This document shows, piece by piece, positions 27,429-35,559 of a stretch of 64,000 nucleotides of DNA (positions are counted from its first letter, which is position 1; every line of letters begins with the position of its first letter). The notes below the pieces were generated by a model that ran no database searches, was not told the DNA's origin, and worked only from the letters and a program-made list of their open reading frames with translations. This stretch comes from Pseudomonadota bacterium (GTDB lineage: Bacteria > Pseudomonadota > Gammaproteobacteria > Burkholderiales > Methylophilaceae): contig JAKOVB010000067.1 of assembly GCA_029782295.1 (NCBI GenBank), positions 62,001-126,000 of the forward strand, written 5' to 3'. The position numbers and the translations under genes were made by a program.

Positions 27429-29733
27429 TTTCAACGACCAAGACCCCGCTGCTCCATCACCCATCGGGAATGCCGAGCGGGATGAACTGCGATCGGCCTT
27501 GATGGCTCGGCTCGAGGGCGTGCTGTTTGCTTTATTCCCGGCAGGCAAGGTGACTCATGGCAAATTCGTCGTTGGCGATGTGCTGGGCAGTCCAGGTCGC
27601 AGTCTGGAGATTGAGCTGGATGGCGAACGGGCGGGCCTGTGGATCGACCGCGCCACGGGTAATGGTGGCGATGTCTTTGCGCTCATCGCTGCGCACCGCC
27701 ATTGGGACACGCATCGTGATTTCGCGGCCGTCCTCGGTTTCGCCCGGGAGCTGCTCGGCCGTGCACCCGCCGTGTCACCCGCAAAACGCAAGGCAAGCGC
27801 GCCGGTGGATGCATTGGGTCCAGCCACCGCCAAGTGGGACTACCTGGCCGCCGACGGCAGTCTGATTGCCTGCGTGTATCGCTATGAGCCCAGCCCTGGG
27901 CGCAAGGAATTCCGCCCTTGGGATGCCAAGCGCCGCAAGATGGCGCCGCCCGATCCGAGGCCGTTGTTCAACCAGCCTGGCATTGCTCATGCCGACCGGG
28001 TGATTCTGGTCGAGGGCGAAAAATGCGCCCAGGCCTTGATCGACGAGGGCCACTGCGCGACCACCGCGATGCATGGTGCCAACGCACCGATCGACAAGAC
28101 CGACTGGTCGCCTCTCCAGGGCAAGCATGTCCTGATTTGGCCTGACCGCGACAAACCCGGCTGGGAATACGCCATGAATGCCGCCGAAGCGGTCATGGCA
28201 GCGGGTGCCCAGCATTGCGCGGTGTTGATGCCGCCGGCCAATCCCACGGCGCAAGACCCCCAAAGGAGTGCGGATGGCTGGGACGCAGCCGACGCCATTG
28301 CTGAGGGCTTTGATGTGGAGGCCTTCCTTGCCCACGGTGAGCGTATCCAGTTCCAGCCTTCAACGCCAGACATCACGCAGGCAGCAGATCCGACCGAGCA
28401 ATCGGTGTGGGCCACTGAAGACGCACTGGCGCTGACCTTCTCGGGTCGGTACGCCCAGGACTGGCGCTATGTCGCGTTGTGGGGAAAGTGGGTGTTCTGG
28501 ACTGGCAAGCGCTGGCAAACCGAGGAGACTCTGGCGGCGCACCACCTGATGCGCCAGATCTGTCGGGAGGCCGCACTCAAGGCCGATTCTCATCGGGTGG
28601 CCGCCAAACTCGCCAGCAGTGGCACGGTGGCTGGCTTGGAGCGGCTCGCACGCTCCGATCGGCGTCATGCCGCCACCGCTGACGAGTGGGATGCCGACCC
28701 CTGGCTTCTCAACACGCCAGGCGGCGTGGTGAATCTCAAGAATGGCGTGCTGCGCTCCCACGACCGTCTGGACCGACTGACCAAGATCACGACGGCCACC
28801 CCCGCGGGTGATTGCCCCACCTGGCGGCAGTTCATCCATGAGGTCACGGGCGGTGATCAGTCTTTGCAGGCCTATCTTGCTCGGATGGCAGGGTATGCCC
28901 TGACTGGATCGACACGCGAGCACGCGCTGTTCTTTCTGTATGGCACGGGTGCCAACGGCAAATCGGTCTTCGTGAACACCCTGGCCACCATCCTGGGGGA
29001 CTACGCCACCAACGCGCCCATGGACACGTTCATGGAGACCCGCACAGACAGGCACCCGACCGATATGGCCAGCCTGCGTGGGGCCCGGTTTGTCGCCGCC
29101 ATCGAAACCGAGCAAGGGCGACGCTGGGCCGAGTCCAAGGTCAAGAGCTTGACCGGTGGCGACAAGATCTCTGCGCGCTTCATGCGCCAGGATTTTTTCG
29201 AGTTCATGCCGCAGTTCAAGCTGATCGTGGCCGGCAATCACAAACCGGCTATCCGCAACATCGACGAAGCGATGAAGCGGCGCCTCCACCTGATCCCGTT
29301 CACGATCACCGTCCCACCGGAAAGGCGCGACAAGGACCTACAGCAAAAACTGCTGGCCGAACGGGATGGGATCCTGGCTTGGGCGGTTCAAGGTTGTCTG
29401 GAGTGGCAGCGTCAGGGCCGGCTCGACCCGCCCCAGCAGGTGCTTGATGCCACCGATGAGTACTTCGAAGAGGAGGACGCGATTGGTGAGTTCCTGGACG
29501 AGGACTGCCAGCAATCGCCCGTGGCGCGGGAAGCGATTTCCGCGATCTACCAGCGCTGGCGTGAGCGCGCTGAGCGGCGTGGCGAGTACGTGGGCACCAG
29601 CCGCTGGCTGACCCAGCAACTCATCAACCGTGGGTTTGCGCGCACACGCCTGCATGGCGGGGCAAAAGCCCTGTCAGGCCTGTCGCTCAAACCCCGCGAG
29701 CCGGGCGGCTACATGCCCTATCGCGACGACTGA
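27421..29733 (+). CDS. D5/P4-type primase-helicase
   Basis: A 770-residue replication protein. The N-terminal third has the degenerate primase zinc region and a TOPRIM-like segment (RVILVEGEKCAQALIDEG, near residue 190). The D5-N and superfamily 3 helicase domains occupy about 430-720, with Walker A GTGANGKS near 508 and sensor motif IVAGNHKP near 605. A C-terminal winged helix follows. It would prime and unwind phage DNA at its origin. GGAGGT lies 5-10 bases before ATG 27421. Nested inverted repeats follow directly after its stop. Confidence 0.93.
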   Translation: MLDFNDQDPAAPSPIGNAERDELRSALMARLEGVLFALFPAGKVTHGKFVVGDVLGSPGRSLEIELDGERAGLWIDRATGNGGDVFALIAAHRHWDTHRDFAAVLGFARELLGRAPAVSPAKRKASAPVDALGPATAKWDYLAADGSLIACVYRYEPSPGRKEFRPWDAKRRKMAPPDPRPLFNQPGIAHADRVILVEGEKCAQALIDEGHCATTAMHGANAPIDKTDWSPLQGKHVLIWPDRDKPGWEYAMNAAEAVMAAGAQHCAVLMPPANPTAQDPQRSADGWDAADAIAEGFDVEAFLAHGERIQFQPSTPDITQAADPTEQSVWATEDALALTFSGRYAQDWRYVALWGKWVFWTGKRWQTEETLAAHHLMRQICREAALKADSHRVAAKLASSGTVAGLERLARSDRRHAATADEWDADPWLLNTPGGVVNLKNGVLRSHDRLDRLTKITTATPAGDCPTWRQFIHEVTGGDQSLQAYLARMAGYALTGSTREHALFFLYGTGANGKSVFVNTLATILGDYATNAPMDTFMETRTDRHPTDMASLRGARFVAAIETEQGRRWAESKVKSLTGGDKISARFMRQDFFEFMPQFKLIVAGNHKPAIRNIDEAMKRRLHLIPFTITVPPERRDKDLQQKLLAERDGILAWAVQGCLEWQRQGRLDPPQQVLDATDEYFEEEDAIGEFLDEDCQQSPVAREAISAIYQRWRERAERRGEYVGTSRWLTQQLINRGFARTRLHGGAKALSGLSLKPREPGGYMPYRDD

Positions 29734-29754
29734 CTGAATCGATAGACCCCAGTG

Positions 29755-29848
29755 GGTGACCGAAAGTGACCGGCATATCGTTATCTCTCTACACGTGTAC
29801 GCGCGCAGGCGCGAGCGGATAACGAGAAACGGGTCACCTTCGGTCACC
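29755..29848. repeat. Nested inverted repeat with four GGTNACC-type iterons (candidate origin or operator)
   Basis: The outer arms 29755-29771 and 29832-29848 are 17-bp inverted repeats with one mismatch. Inside, after six bases on each side, TCGTTATC (29778-29785) pairs with GATAACGA (29818-29825). The loop holds the palindrome TACACGTGTA (29790-29799) and a GCGCG-rich hairpin. Each outer arm contains two 7-mers ten bases apart: GGTGACC 29755, AGTGACC 29765, GGTCACC 29832, GGTCACC 29842. It lies in the only gap of the replication block, between primase and resolvase. Confidence 0.7.
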
Positions 29849-29875
29849 AGATGCCAAAAATGCATGGAGTGACCA

Positions 29876-30349
29876 ATGAACACAATGACCATTCTCGCCC
29901 TTGATCTGGGCACACAAACCGGCTGGGCACTGACCAGCCGTGACGGCAGCATCACCAGTGGCAGCCAATCCTTCAAACCCCAACGCTTCGAAGGCGGCGG
30001 CATGCGCTTCCTGCGGTTCAAGCGCTGGCTGACCGACATCAAGCAGTGCAACGACGGCATCGACCAAGTCGTCTTCGAAGAGGTCCGCCGCCACGTTGGT
30101 GTCGACGCGGCCCATGCCTACGGCGGTTTCATGGGCCAGTTGACGGCCTGGTGTGAGCACCACCAGATCCCGTACCAGGGCATTCCGGTTGGGACGATCA
30201 AGAAGCACGCCGCAGGCAAAGGCAATGCCGGCAAGGACGAGATGGTGGCGGCTGCCCGTGCACGTGGCCACGCCCCCGCAGATGACAACGAGGCCGACGC
30301 CATTGCGTTGTTGTACCTGGCTCGCGAGATGGCGCAGGAGGGGGTGTGA
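29876..30349 (+). CDS. RuvC-like Holliday junction resolvase
   Basis: A 157-residue RNase H-fold endonuclease. The acidic active-site residues are visible: D10 in ILALDLGTQTGW, E68/E69 in VVFEEV, and the C-terminal D136-D137-x-E139-x-D141 in ADDNEADAIALL. Basic residues (KKHAAGKGNAGKDEM) precede the last motif as in RuvC. Phage RuvC-like enzymes resolve replication and recombination branches before packaging. It follows the nested inverted repeat by 27 bases. Confidence 0.88.
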   Translation: MNTMTILALDLGTQTGWALTSRDGSITSGSQSFKPQRFEGGGMRFLRFKRWLTDIKQCNDGIDQVVFEEVRRHVGVDAAHAYGGFMGQLTAWCEHHQIPYQGIPVGTIKKHAAGKGNAGKDEMVAAARARGHAPADDNEADAIALLYLAREMAQEGV

Positions 30350-30350
30350 C

Positions 30351-30560
30351 ATGAAAGTGCCGCAATACCGCTACCGCTGCCCCCTGGGTAATCTGCAGCC
30401 GACCACGCCAGACTTGGATGCCGTCAAGCGCGAGGGTTGGCGCACCGATCACATCTTGGTGGTCAGCGAGCACGACGAACGGCTCGACTGGGTGGAGAAA
30501 CAGTTCGTGCGCAGGCTGGGCGAACGCCTCTACGGTGATGGAGGCAAGCGCCATGACTAA
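30351..30560 (+). CDS. Unknown 69-residue phage protein
   Basis: A short protein starting MKVPQYRYRCPLGN, one base after the resolvase stop and overlapping the next gene by eight bases. The stretch DHILVVSEHDERLDWVEKQFVRRLGERLYG suggests one helical domain. No homology is recognised; support comes from tight spacing in the operon. Confidence 0.65.
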   Translation: MKVPQYRYRCPLGNLQPTTPDLDAVKREGWRTDHILVVSEHDERLDWVEKQFVRRLGERLYGDGGKRHD

Positions 30561-30945
30561 GACACAAACCGAATGGACTGTGGACGAGGTGGCCGCCCGG
30601 TTTGCTGAGGCTGCCGAGATTGCACACAAGTTGCCCCGGGTCAGACCGGGCGGCTACTTCAACCCGTGGATGACCTTGGCCATGCAGGTGCCCGAGCGCT
30701 ACCCCGATCCCGAGCGGCTGTACCGGCCCATGCCCCCCAGTCCCCAAGCCGTGGAGCGGATGCTCGAGACCATGCGCTGGGTGCAGTGGCTGGAGGTGGA
30801 GCAGCGGCATCTGGTGTGGATGCGGTCGAACCGTTATCGCTGGGAGCAGATCGGTCGGCGGTTTGCCTGCGCGGCAAGAACGGCACAGCGGCGGTACGAC
30901 GCTGCCATCCATCTGGTCGCTCTGCACCTGAACAAGGGACACTGA
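30553..30945 (+). CDS. DUF6362-like protein with C-terminal HTH
   Basis: A 130-residue protein that appears to match DUF6362 (name from memory). The N-terminal half has TEWTVDEVAARFAEAAEIAHKLP and a Trp/Pro-rich centre. The last 45 residues (WMRSNRYRWEQIGRRFACAARTAQRRYDAAI) have a sigma-region-4-like helix-turn-helix pattern. As the last gene before the early/late gap it could regulate later genes; this is inference. Confidence 0.75.
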   Translation: MTKTQTEWTVDEVAARFAEAAEIAHKLPRVRPGGYFNPWMTLAMQVPERYPDPERLYRPMPPSPQAVERMLETMRWVQWLEVEQRHLVWMRSNRYRWEQIGRRFACAARTAQRRYDAAIHLVALHLNKGH

Positions 30946-31262
30946 CTGAATTCGAGGCAAATCGATGGCGGGGGCGGGGTGGTGCGGGATGGTGATGACA
31001 GATGCCAAAACACCCCCTGTCGCGTTTTGCCCGGTTTGGGCCTACAGTTTCAGCTATGGTCAGGACAGCGGTGTGAGCAGCGGGCGTGATCTTCCGACTG
31101 CAACCTTGCACCCCGACAGATGCGAAGTGATGCAAACGCCTGATGGCTGATGCCAATCAGACGATCGCGGAGTCCTGCGGACAATCGATGGGTCCTTCCT
31201 GGCCAAAGCGGTATGCGGGGGGCAACAGCGCGAGATTTCGATAGCGTCTGCCCTGAAAAACA
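30946..31262. other. Non-coding stretch before the methyltransferase genes
   Basis: No supported gene lies here. It repeats a 12-mer, CAGATGCCAAAA, at 30999-31010 that is also found at 29848-29859 directly after the nested inverted repeat. A 61-residue open frame (30965-31150) has no credible composition. The gap to 31375 continues with iterons and a terminator, so this could be a control or replication region, or hold a packaging site. Confidence 0.5.
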
Positions 31263-31318
31263 GGTTACCACCCGGCCAGGTTACCGGCCCGTGGTTACCA
31301 CCAACCCATACAGTTACC
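31263..31318. repeat. Four direct repeats of RGTTACC (candidate operator/iterons)
   Basis: GGTTACC occurs at 31263, 31279 and 31293, and AGTTACC at 31312, three of the four followed by AC and the second by GG. Starts are 16, 14 and 19 bases apart. The same degenerate 7-mer, RGTNACC, makes up the iterons at 29755-29848, so one DNA-binding protein may recognise both sites. Confidence 0.6.
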
Positions 31319-31335
31319 ACCCCCTGAATACTTCC

Positions 31336-31368
31336 AACCCGCCCGGCGGCAACGCTCGGCGGGTTTTT
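31336..31368 (+). terminator. Rho-independent terminator before the methyltransferase operon
   Basis: AACCCGCC (31336-31343) pairs with GGCGGGTT (31358-31365), and T residues follow. It sits just eight bases before the ATG of the next gene, so it may act as a terminator of the replication transcript or as an attenuator of the next operon. Confidence 0.75.
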
Positions 31369-31375
31369 CAATTCC

Positions 31376-32800
31376 ATGACGCCAAACCTGCAGATCGAAT
31401 ACCGGCCGATCGATGCGCTGCTGCCTTACGCGCGCAATCCGCGCACGCATTCGCCAGTCCAGATCGCCAAGATCGCGGCCAGCATCGTGGAGTTTGGCTG
31501 GACGCAACCCATCCTGGTCGATCGCGACAACGGCATCATCGCCGGTCACGGTCGCTTGGCCGCTGCGCGCAAGCTGGAGTTGCCCGAGGTCCCGGTCATT
31601 GAACTGGGCCACCTCACCCCGGCACAAAAGCGCGCCTACGTGATTGCCGACAACCGCCTGGCGCTGGACGCCGGGTGGGACGACGAGTTGCTGGCGCTTG
31701 AACTGGCCGAGTTATCCGAGGCCGGATACGACCTGCTGCTCACCGGATTCGACGATGACGAGCTCGCCAAGATGCTGGCCGACTTGGGTAATGGTGAAGG
31801 CAGCGAGTCTGGAGATGAGCCGGATGCCGATGAAGAAAACGACGTTCCCGAACCACCCAAGCAGCCGATCTCCCGACCAGGGGATGTCTGGCAACTGGGC
31901 CAGCACCGCCTGATCTGCGGCGATGCCAGCGACCCATCCGTGGTCGCCACCTTGATGCAGGGCGAGCAGGCCAGCCTGTGTTTCACCTCGCCCCCTTACG
32001 GCAACCAGCGCGACTACACCTCTGGCGGCATTGCCGACTGGGATGGCCTGATGCGCGGCGTGTTCGCGCAAGTGCCCATGGCCGCCGATGGCCAGGTGCT
32101 GGTCAACCTCGGCCTGATCCACCGCGACAACGAGTTCGTCCCGTATTGGGACCAGTGGCTGGAGTGGATGCGGACACAAGGCTGGCGGCGCTTTGCCTGG
32201 TATGTCTGGGATCAGGGACCGGGCATGCCCGGTGACTGGCAAGGACGTCTGGCGCCCAGCTTTGAATTCATCTTCCACTTCAACCGGCAGACACGCAAAC
32301 CCAACAAGACCGTGCCCTGCAAGTTTGCCGGCCAGGAGACCCACCTGCGCGCCGACGGATCCTCGACCGCCATGCGTGGCAAGGATGGTCAGGTCAATGG
32401 CTGGACCGCTGCGGGTCAGCCCACGCAGGACCACCGCATCCCCGACTCGGTCATCCGGGTCATGCGCCACAAGGGAAAGATCGGCAAGGACATCGATCAC
32501 CCGGCCGTGTTTCCGGTGACGCTGCCGGTGGAGGTCATTGAGGCGTACACCAATGAAGGCGAGATCGTGTTTGAGCCCTTTGGCGGCAGCGGCACCACGC
32601 TGATGGCCGCCCAACGCACCGGTCGCATGGGCCGCGCGGTGGAGATCGCACCCGAGTACGTCGACGTGGCGCTGCTCCGTTTCCAACAGAACTTCCCTGG
32701 CGTGCCGGTCACCCTGGCCGCCACCGGAGAACCCTTTGAGGTTGTTGCTCAACAACGCAAAGCCGAGCATCGACAAGAGAGCGAACATGCAACTGTCTGA
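31376..32800 (+). CDS. ParB-like domain fused to DNA methyltransferase (copy 1)
   Basis: A 474-residue fusion. Residues about 5-110 are a ParB/sulfiredoxin-like domain (NPRTHSPVQIAKIAASIVEFGWTQPILVD, AGHGRLAAARKL, ADNRLALDAGWDDE). An acidic linker follows (GDEPDADEENDVPEPP). The methyltransferase has motif IV TSPPYG near residue 204 and motif I FEPFGGSGTT near 399, the beta-class order of N4-C/N6-A enzymes. No cognate restriction gene is present, so it is probably an orphan phage methylase protecting phage DNA. A paralogue follows at 33229. Confidence 0.93.
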   Translation: MTPNLQIEYRPIDALLPYARNPRTHSPVQIAKIAASIVEFGWTQPILVDRDNGIIAGHGRLAAARKLELPEVPVIELGHLTPAQKRAYVIADNRLALDAGWDDELLALELAELSEAGYDLLLTGFDDDELAKMLADLGNGEGSESGDEPDADEENDVPEPPKQPISRPGDVWQLGQHRLICGDASDPSVVATLMQGEQASLCFTSPPYGNQRDYTSGGIADWDGLMRGVFAQVPMAADGQVLVNLGLIHRDNEFVPYWDQWLEWMRTQGWRRFAWYVWDQGPGMPGDWQGRLAPSFEFIFHFNRQTRKPNKTVPCKFAGQETHLRADGSSTAMRGKDGQVNGWTAAGQPTQDHRIPDSVIRVMRHKGKIGKDIDHPAVFPVTLPVEVIEAYTNEGEIVFEPFGGSGTTLMAAQRTGRMGRAVEIAPEYVDVALLRFQQNFPGVPVTLAATGEPFEVVAQQRKAEHRQESEHATV

Positions 32801-33236
32801 ACATTTCGAACTGGCCGAGTTTCTGGTCTCCGAGACCGCCGCTCGCCGTGGCATTGCCAACGAGCCCACACCCGAGGTCATCGAGAACCTGCGTCGGCTG
32901 TGTCAATCGGTACTGCAGCCGCTGCGCGTTCACCTCAAGCGCCCGGTGGTGATCACCTCCGGCTACCGCTCGCCGGCATTGAACCGCGCGATCGGCGGCA
33001 GTCCGACCAGCCACCACATGCAAGGGCGTGCGGCGGACCTCATCGTGCCAGGCATGACGCCGTTGCTCGTATGCCAGGCCGCCTACCAGTTGAAGCTGCC
33101 CTGCGTGCAGATCATTCACGAGTTCGGACGTTGGACCCATCTGGCAGTGGCGATCTCAAATGAGCGCACCCAGTTGCTCACGGCCAAGCTGGCGCAGGGC
33201 AAGACCATCTACGAAGCGGGGCTGGTCCATGTCTGA
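32787..33236 (+). CDS. Peptidase M15 family (D-Ala-D-Ala carboxypeptidase-like) protein, possible endolysin
   Basis: A 149-residue protein of the Peptidase_M15_3 type. Visible are LSEHFELAEFLVSETA, the VVITSGYRSPALNRAIGGS block, the zinc motif SHHMQGRAADL (about residues 73-83) and the C-terminal WTHLAV with the last His. Such proteins cut peptidoglycan cross-links. No other lysin was found in the element, so it may be the lysis enzyme, although the holin lies 25 kb away. ATG 32787 overlaps the methylase stop by 14 bases. Confidence 0.82.
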   Translation: MQLSEHFELAEFLVSETAARRGIANEPTPEVIENLRRLCQSVLQPLRVHLKRPVVITSGYRSPALNRAIGGSPTSHHMQGRAADLIVPGMTPLLVCQAAYQLKLPCVQIIHEFGRWTHLAVAISNERTQLLTAKLAQGKTIYEAGLVHV

Positions 33237-34521
33237 ACCCTGGCTTTCTACCCACATCGAACGCTGGCCGACTGCCAAGCTCGTGCCCTACGCCCGCAAC
33301 GCCCGGACCCACTCCGAAGAGCAGGTGGCACAGATTGCCGCCTCCATCGTCGAGTTCGGTTTCACCAATCCGATCCTGGCGGGGTCTGATGGCGTGATCG
33401 TCGCCGGTCACGGACGGCTGGCCGCTGCACAAAAGCTCGGTCTGGATACCGTGCCAGTGGTCGTGCTCGATCACCTGACGCCCACCCAGCGACGTGCCCT
33501 CATCATTGCGGACAACCGCATCGCCGAGAACGCTGGGTGGGACGACGCCATGCTGCGTATCGAACTGCAGTCGCTGCAGGAAGACGGCTTCAACCTGGAC
33601 ATCACCGGATTTGACGCCGATGCCTTGGCCGAGATCATGGCGGGCGAAGAGACTACGGTCGATGGCCAGACGGACGACGATGCGGTGCCCGAGGTGCCCG
33701 TCACTCCGATTTCCCGCCCAGGTGATGTTTGGGAGATGGGCAATCACCGCCTGGTGTGCGGCGATGCCACCGACCCCAAGAGCTACGAGCTGCTGATGGC
33801 CGACGCCCAAGCCAACATGGTGTTCACCGATCCACCGTACAACGTGGACTACGCCAACAGCGCCAAGGACAAGATGCGCGGCAAGGACCGCCCGATCCTG
33901 AACGACAACCTGGGCGATGGCTTCTACGATTTCTTGTTGGCGGCTTTGACCCCGATGCTGGAACGCTGCGCTGGGGCGACCTACATCGCCATGTCGTCCA
34001 GCGAACTGGACACGCTGCAGCAGGCTTTCCGGGCTGCCGGTGGTAAGTGGTCCACCTTCATCATTTGGGCCAAGAATACCTTCACGCTCGGCCGCGCTGA
34101 TTACCAACGCCAGTACGAGCCCATCCTCTACGGCTGGCCCGAAGGAGAGAACCGCCACTGGTGCGGGGATCGTGACCAGGGCGACGTGTGGAACATCAAG
34201 AAGCCCCAGAAAAACGACCTGCACCCGACCATGAAGCCGGTGGAATTGGTCGAGCGCGCGATTCGCAATTCCAGCCGTCCAGGGGACATCGTGCTGGACC
34301 CGTTCGGCGGCTCTGGCACCACCCTCATCGCCGCTGAAAAAACCGGCCGCATCGGTTGGCTGATCGAGCTCGACCCCAAGTACGTGGACGTGATCGTGCG
34401 CCGTTGGCAGGACTGGAGTGGGCAGGAAGCCTACCGGGAACTTGACGCGGTCAAGTTCAACGACTTGGCGACTTTGGCAGGTGTGGCTATCACGACTGAT
34501 GCAGCGGAGGCCGACGCATGA
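33229..34521 (+). CDS. ParB-like domain fused to DNA methyltransferase (copy 2)
   Basis: A 430-residue paralogue of the gene at 31376 with the same layout: ParB-like domain (NARTHSEEQVAQIAASIVEFGFTNPIL, AGHGRLAAAQKL), acidic linker, and a PISRPGDVWEMGNHRLVCGDA entry to the methylase. Motif IV is DPPYNVDY near residue 200, motif I DPFGGSGTT near 357. The central target-recognition part has little in common with copy 1, so the two probably methylate different sequences or bases. ATG 33229 overlaps the M15 gene by eight bases. Confidence 0.93.
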   Translation: MSEPWLSTHIERWPTAKLVPYARNARTHSEEQVAQIAASIVEFGFTNPILAGSDGVIVAGHGRLAAAQKLGLDTVPVVVLDHLTPTQRRALIIADNRIAENAGWDDAMLRIELQSLQEDGFNLDITGFDADALAEIMAGEETTVDGQTDDDAVPEVPVTPISRPGDVWEMGNHRLVCGDATDPKSYELLMADAQANMVFTDPPYNVDYANSAKDKMRGKDRPILNDNLGDGFYDFLLAALTPMLERCAGATYIAMSSSELDTLQQAFRAAGGKWSTFIIWAKNTFTLGRADYQRQYEPILYGWPEGENRHWCGDRDQGDVWNIKKPQKNDLHPTMKPVELVERAIRNSSRPGDIVLDPFGGSGTTLIAAEKTGRIGWLIELDPKYVDVIVRRWQDWSGQEAYRELDAVKFNDLATLAGVAITTDAAEADA

Positions 34522-34766
34522 AGCAGTCGCGCCTGATGTCCCTGGTGGAGTCGCTCGCCAATGTGCTGGTGGGTTATGTTGTGGCGATGGTCACGCAGAT
34601 GGCGGTGTTCCCGCTGTTCGGCCTGGCCGTGACCGTCACCGAAAACCTGCTGATCGGCTTGATCTTCACGGCCGTCTCGATCGTGCGCAGCTACGCGCTG
34701 CGCCGGGGCTTTGAAGCCCTCCGGGTGCGTCAGTCGGCCAGGGCCTCTTCGACGATCTCGCAGTGA
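34518..34766 (+). CDS. Small membrane protein (DUF7220-like)
   Basis: An 82-residue protein with two hydrophobic helices (about 10-33 and 37-58) joined by a short loop and followed by SIVRSYALRRGFEALR. The pattern matches DUF7220, a prophage membrane family (name from memory). It overlaps the methylase by four bases and is convergent with the next gene, sharing 37 bases at the 3' ends. A holin-like or superinfection role is conceivable, not shown. Confidence 0.75.
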   Translation: MKQSRLMSLVESLANVLVGYVVAMVTQMAVFPLFGLAVTVTENLLIGLIFTAVSIVRSYALRRGFEALRVRQSARASSTISQ

Positions 34767-35095
34767 ATCACAAAGCCCGTCAGGTAGGGCAGCCCCTTGG
34801 GAATCCCGTGCTGCTTGCTGGTCAGGCGGCCGATGGTCCAGCCCATCCAGCGTTGGGTGGCGGCGTGGATCGCATCGTGCAGGTTCAATCCGGCGTGCAG
34901 GCCGTTGAGTACATCGTCGGCAAAGTGGCGGCCATGGCGGCTGTCGAGGAAGGCGCGGACCGATTCGAGGGGCTGGTCAGTGGCGTCCGAGATCGCCGTC
35001 ATCGCGATCGGCCAAGCTGCCGCGGCTTGATCATTCATCGTGCCCCAAAAGCCCCAGGCTTCGTTTTGGGTGGCAGCGATGTGGGTGGTGGTCAT
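34730..35095 (-). CDS. Unknown leftward prophage protein
   Basis: A 121-residue protein of unknown family starting MTTTHIAATQNEAWGFWGTM. The core ATDQPLESVRAFLDSRHGRHFADDVLNGLHAGLNLHDAIHAA is helical. ATG 35095 was chosen because GGAG lies seven bases before it; an ATG four codons upstream lacks a ribosome site. Copy 1 of the shared upstream motif (35120-35163) lies 24 bases before the start. Confidence 0.7.
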   Translation of the reverse strand: MTTTHIAATQNEAWGFWGTMNDQAAAAWPIAMTAISDATDQPLESVRAFLDSRHGRHFADDVLNGLHAGLNLHDAIHAATQRWMGWTIGRLTSKQHGIPKGLPYLTGFVIHCEIVEEALAD

Positions 35096-35119
35096 CGTCG
35101 GCTCCATGTCTGTGTTGGC

Positions 35120-35163
35120 GATGACTCCATTGACGCGCTGTAGGGCATAGAAGCCAAGGCTTT
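35120..35163 (-). promoter_or_regulatory. Shared upstream motif, copy 1
   Basis: Read on the minus strand the conserved parts are CTTGGCTT, nine variable bases, then ACAGCGCGTCAATG. AAGCC-TT-GGCTT forms a short palindrome. TTGGCT could serve as a -35, but no clear -10 follows. Copies 2 and 3 precede the other two leftward units. Confidence 0.65.
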
Positions 35164-35189
35164 CTCGATCATTTTTTTTGGGAGCGTGA

Positions 35190-35453
35190 TCATTTTGCGA
35201 CGCTGGCCAGTTCGGCCTGTGCGTTGGCGATCAGGTCCAGGCGCAGGTTGGGCGTGATGTTGCAAGCCAGGGCGTTGAGCGCCCAGTTCATCACCTGCGA
35301 TTTGTCGTGCAGCGTCTCGGCCGTGTCGAGTCGCTCGATGTAATGGTCCAACTCGCGCAGGCTGCGCTCCAGGGTGGACCGGGCGGTGAGCAAGGCGTCT
35401 TTGGCCTTTTGCTCGGTCATCTGGCGCATCAGGGTGTCGAGGTCGAGGGTCAT
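35190..35453 (-). CDS. Unknown helical leftward prophage protein
   Basis: An 87-residue protein starting MTLDLDTLMRQMTEQKAK. Residues 8-55 are strongly heptad-like and probably a coiled coil (TARSTLERSLRELDHYIERLDTAETL). GGAAG precedes the ATG. It forms its own unit with copy 2 of the shared upstream motif 21 bases before the start. Function unknown. Confidence 0.7.
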   Translation of the reverse strand: MTLDLDTLMRQMTEQKAKDALLTARSTLERSLRELDHYIERLDTAETLHDKSQVMNWALNALACNITPNLRLDLIANAQAELASVAK

Positions 35454-35474
35454 GGTGGGGCTTCCGTTCAATCG

Positions 35475-35524
35475 TTTGGCGATGACCCCATTGACGCGCT
35501 GTTCCGATGCAAAGCCAAGGCTTT
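35475..35524 (-). promoter_or_regulatory. Shared upstream motif, copy 2
   Basis: The minus-strand reading again has CTTGGCTT, nine bases, ACAGCGCGTCAATG, and continues with a GG-TCATCGCCAA stretch shared with copy 1. Identity outside the nine-base spacer is nearly complete to copy 1. It precedes the gene at 35190-35453. Confidence 0.65.
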
Positions 35525-35559
35525 GATGGAAGAAGATGAACAGCGTGGCGGCACAGCCA

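Noticed and set aside
30965-31150. 61-codon frame in the gap before the methyltransferases
   Set aside because: No family pattern, low-complexity composition, and the region carries repeats and control signals instead.
31376-34521. Restriction-modification system
   Set aside because: Two methyltransferases are present but no endonuclease gene lies beside them; orphan phage methylases fit better.
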